A DNA stretch of 14,604 bases from Gemmatimonadota bacterium. Its GTDB lineage: Bacteria; Gemmatimonadota; Gemmatimonadetes; Gemmatimonadales; Gemmatimonadaceae. The notes beneath the pieces were generated by a model. It ran no database searches and was not told the DNA's origin. It was given only the letters and a program-made list of their open reading frames with translations. This document shows, piece after piece, positions 13,392 to 14,604 of this stretch (the stretch's first letter is position 1; each line of letters begins with the position of its first letter). Location: the NCBI GenBank assembly GCA_016794735.1, contig JAEUJK010000021.1, forward strand, positions 1 to 14,604. Direction: 5' to 3'. The position numbers and the translations under genes were made by a program.

Positions 13392-13432
13392 GCGGGGCGC
13401 AGGACGCATGAGACGTGCGACCTGCGCCCTGC
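13392..13432. terminator. Strong hairpin between convergent genes
   Basis: GCGGGGCGCAGG (13392-13403) pairs with CCTGCGCCCTGC (13421-13432) over 12 positions with one G-U. An inner CGCA/TGCG stem (13405-13408 with 13416-13419) closes a seven-base loop. It lies in the 96-base gap between the esterase and the secreted protein gene and can end both transcripts. The U-tract is weak (TTGTC). Confidence 0.65.
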
Positions 13433-13465
13433 TTGTCTACGCGACGCTGGCGTCCGATGGCCCGC

Positions 13466-13921
13466 TTACTTGGGGGCCCACGGAAGCTGGTTGCACAGGT
13501 CCGCGCGAGCCTTCCCGGCCGCGTCGAAGAAGCGGGCGACGTCACCCGCCTGAGCCTCCAGACGCGTGCGCGCGGCGTTCGGCGCGGCGCGCAGGGATGC
13601 GTAGCACGTCGAGCCTGATGCGCTCTTGAACTCGACGGACACGCCCTTGATGTTCTGCCAATCATCTTCCGCCGTGATCCCGCCATCCATCCAGGCGGCC
13701 GCGGATCGTGCCATGATGGGTTTGTGTTGGCGCTTGCCTGTGGCCTGGCCGCTGGCGGCGTCGCGCGGTGACGTGATGAGGTTGAGGCTCACCGACTCGG
13801 TGAAGATCACCGCGTCGCCGCTGTTGGACGCGTTGACGAACACCGGGATGGTGCCGGGTTGTGCCGACAGGGACGCGGCGACGAGCGCGGCGAGGGCGAT
13901 CGAGCGGTGCACGATCTTCAT
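13466..13921 (-). CDS. Small secreted protein with an Hcp-like signature
   Basis: A 151-residue protein with signal peptide MKIVHRSIALAALVAASLSAQ (1-21). The mature part carries SPRDAASGQATGKRQHKP (51-68), a string I recognise from Hcp/T6SS tube-protein family members (SPRD-x-x-S/T-G-x-x-T-G-K/R-R-x-H-K/S-P). A later segment (95-115, VSVEFKSASGSTCYASLRAAP) has the strand pattern that follows in Hcp. Hcp proteins themselves are usually cytoplasmic until fired and about 160-170 residues, so a Sec signal peptide is unusual. Two cysteines (C106, C143) could form a disulfide, consistent with an exported product. ATG 13921 is chosen because it begins the signal peptide and has AGG six bases upstream; longer frames add unrelated sequence. 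No other T6SS gene is in the window. Function is unknown, and the Hcp link rests on the motif alone. Confidence 0.75.
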   Translation of the reverse strand: MKIVHRSIALAALVAASLSAQPGTIPVFVNASNSGDAVIFTESVSLNLITSPRDAASGQATGKRQHKPIMARSAAAWMDGGITAEDDWQNIKGVSVEFKSASGSTCYASLRAAPNAARTRLEAQAGDVARFFDAAGKARADLCNQLPWAPK

Positions 13922-13942
13922 GGGGTGCCTGGGCTGAGGAGT

Positions 13943-13954
13943 GAGCAGCTGCTC
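13943..13954. promoter_or_regulatory. 12-bp palindrome upstream of the secreted protein gene
   Basis: GAGCAGCTGCTC is a perfect palindrome 21 bases before ATG 13921. With one bulged base the complementarity extends into flanking GAG/CTC sequence. It falls where a 5'-UTR hairpin or operator would lie. Further upstream on the minus strand, CCC-TTTT-GGG (about 13976-13985) is a minor dyad that may help end the aminotransferase transcript. Confidence 0.35.
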
Positions 13955-14052
13955 CTCACGGCGAGGAAACCCGCCCAAAAGGGACATCTCGCGTGGACCC
14001 GCCGGGTGTGTTGCGTTTCGAACGTCCCGGGGTGTGTCCCGATCGTGAGCCG

Positions 14053-14604
14053 CTAGGTGGCCTCCGCGATGCACGCGTCCAGCATCGCCAAGCCGCGGTC
14101 CACATCCTCCGCGTCGATCACCAGTGGCGGCGCCAGCCGAAGCGAACTCTTCCCCGCACCTAACAACAGCAGGCCGCGACTGAAGGCGAGGTTGACGATC
14201 CGTTCCACCAGTTCGGGGTGCGGGTCACGCGTCACCCGATCGCGCACGAACTCGATGCCGACCATGAGCCCGCGGCCGCGCACGTCACCGATGGCGTCGT
14301 GACGCTCCATCAGGGCACGCGCACCAGCGAGCAAGCGCTCTCCCTGCACCGCCGCGTTGGCCATCAGTTCCTTCTCGACCAGGCCGATCGTTGCGAGGGC
14401 GGCGGCGCAGCACACGGGATTTCCCCCGAACGTCGAGCCGTGGGAGCCGTTCTTCCACTTGTCCACGCTCTCCCGCACGATCATCGCCCCGATCGGCATC
14501 CCCGAGCCGAGTCCCTTGGCCGTGAGCAGGATGTCGGGCTCGATCCCTTCGTGGTCGCAGGCCCACATCTTCCCCGTGCGGCCGATCCCGCTCTGCACTT
14601 CGTC
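14053..14604 (-). CDS. Class III PLP aminotransferase, C-terminal part
   Basis: The last 183 codons of a gene that enters from the right edge. The visible sequence begins DEVQSGIGRTGKMWACDHEG, continues EPDILLTAKGLGSGMPIGA and then GSTFGGNPVCCAAALATI. The Lys of TAKGLGSG (codon 14515-14517) is the PLP Schiff-base lysine. The D-E-V-Q Asp/Gln and the GSTFGGNP Thr are cofactor contacts known for the family. The C-terminal domain includes VRGRGLMVGIEFV and SSLRLAPPLVI. This fits omega-amino acid transaminases such as 4-aminobutyrate aminotransferase (GabT) or close relatives (ornithine/acetylornithine type). Substrate specificity lies mainly in the missing N-terminal half, so no symbol is given. 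It is cytoplasmic. The codon TTA followed by GGT occurs in GLLLLGAGKSS, in line with the TTA context seen elsewhere. Confidence 0.9.
   Translation of the reverse strand, partial: DEVQSGIGRTGKMWACDHEGIEPDILLTAKGLGSGMPIGAMIVRESVDKWKNGSHGSTFGGNPVCCAAALATIGLVEKELMANAAVQGERLLAGARALMERHDAIGDVRGRGLMVGIEFVRDRVTRDPHPELVERIVNLAFSRGLLLLGAGKSSLRLAPPLVIDAEDVDRGLAMLDACIAEAT

Noticed and set aside
13466..13921. A type VI secretion locus
   Set aside because: Only an Hcp-like motif is present. There are no TssB/C, VgrG, ClpV or baseplate genes, and the protein has a Sec signal peptide.
1..14604. tRNA, rRNA, CRISPR arrays, insertion sequences, integrase or att sites
   Set aside because: No cloverleaf, regularly spaced repeat, transposase motif or terminal inverted repeat pair was seen on reading both strands.

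Overview
The window is high-GC DNA with Gram-negative cell-envelope features: signal peptides ending in an A-Q type cleavage site, and two outer-membrane beta-barrels ending in Phe. Gene content (many secreted peptidases, OmpW, a DUF2231 protein, DUF3830, Hcp-like motif) and the style of the sequence suggest Gemmatimonadota. That assignment is an impression from reading, not a computed result. No tRNA, rRNA, CRISPR array, insertion sequence or integrase was seen. The window begins inside one gene and ends inside another.

Layout. 1-1031 (minus): the 5' part of a nitronate monooxygenase-like FMN enzyme, preceded by a YqeG-like HAD phosphatase. 1032-1487: a 456-base non-coding gap with three inverted-repeat structures. 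1488-2114 (plus): an OmpW-type barrel, followed by a clear hairpin terminator. 2201-3391 (minus): an AI-2E family membrane protein.

3449-9115 (minus) is the most coherent block. A membrane-anchored LuxR-type regulator is followed after 47 bases by three exported hydrolases: a CocE/NonD alpha/beta-hydrolase, an M28 glutamate-carboxypeptidase-II-like metallopeptidase and a P1/DmpA aminopeptidase. Each hydrolase start overlaps the previous stop as ATGA. This looks like a translationally coupled extracytoplasmic peptide-degradation operon. The regulator is divergent from a DUF2231 membrane protein (9274-9828), and the gap between them holds a 16-bp direct repeat with a 23-bp period, a good operator candidate.

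9884-14604: a DUF3830 protein, an Omp85/BamA-like barrel, a cytoplasmic-looking peptidoglycan amidase with two SH3b repeats (convergent, four bases between stops), an esterase-family alpha/beta-hydrolase, a small secreted protein carrying an Hcp-like signature, and the C-terminal part of a class III aminotransferase.

Two genome-style signals cut across genes. The rare Leu codon TTA occurs almost only in the octamer CGTTAGGC, always on the coding strand. Hairpins sit in most intergenic gaps.
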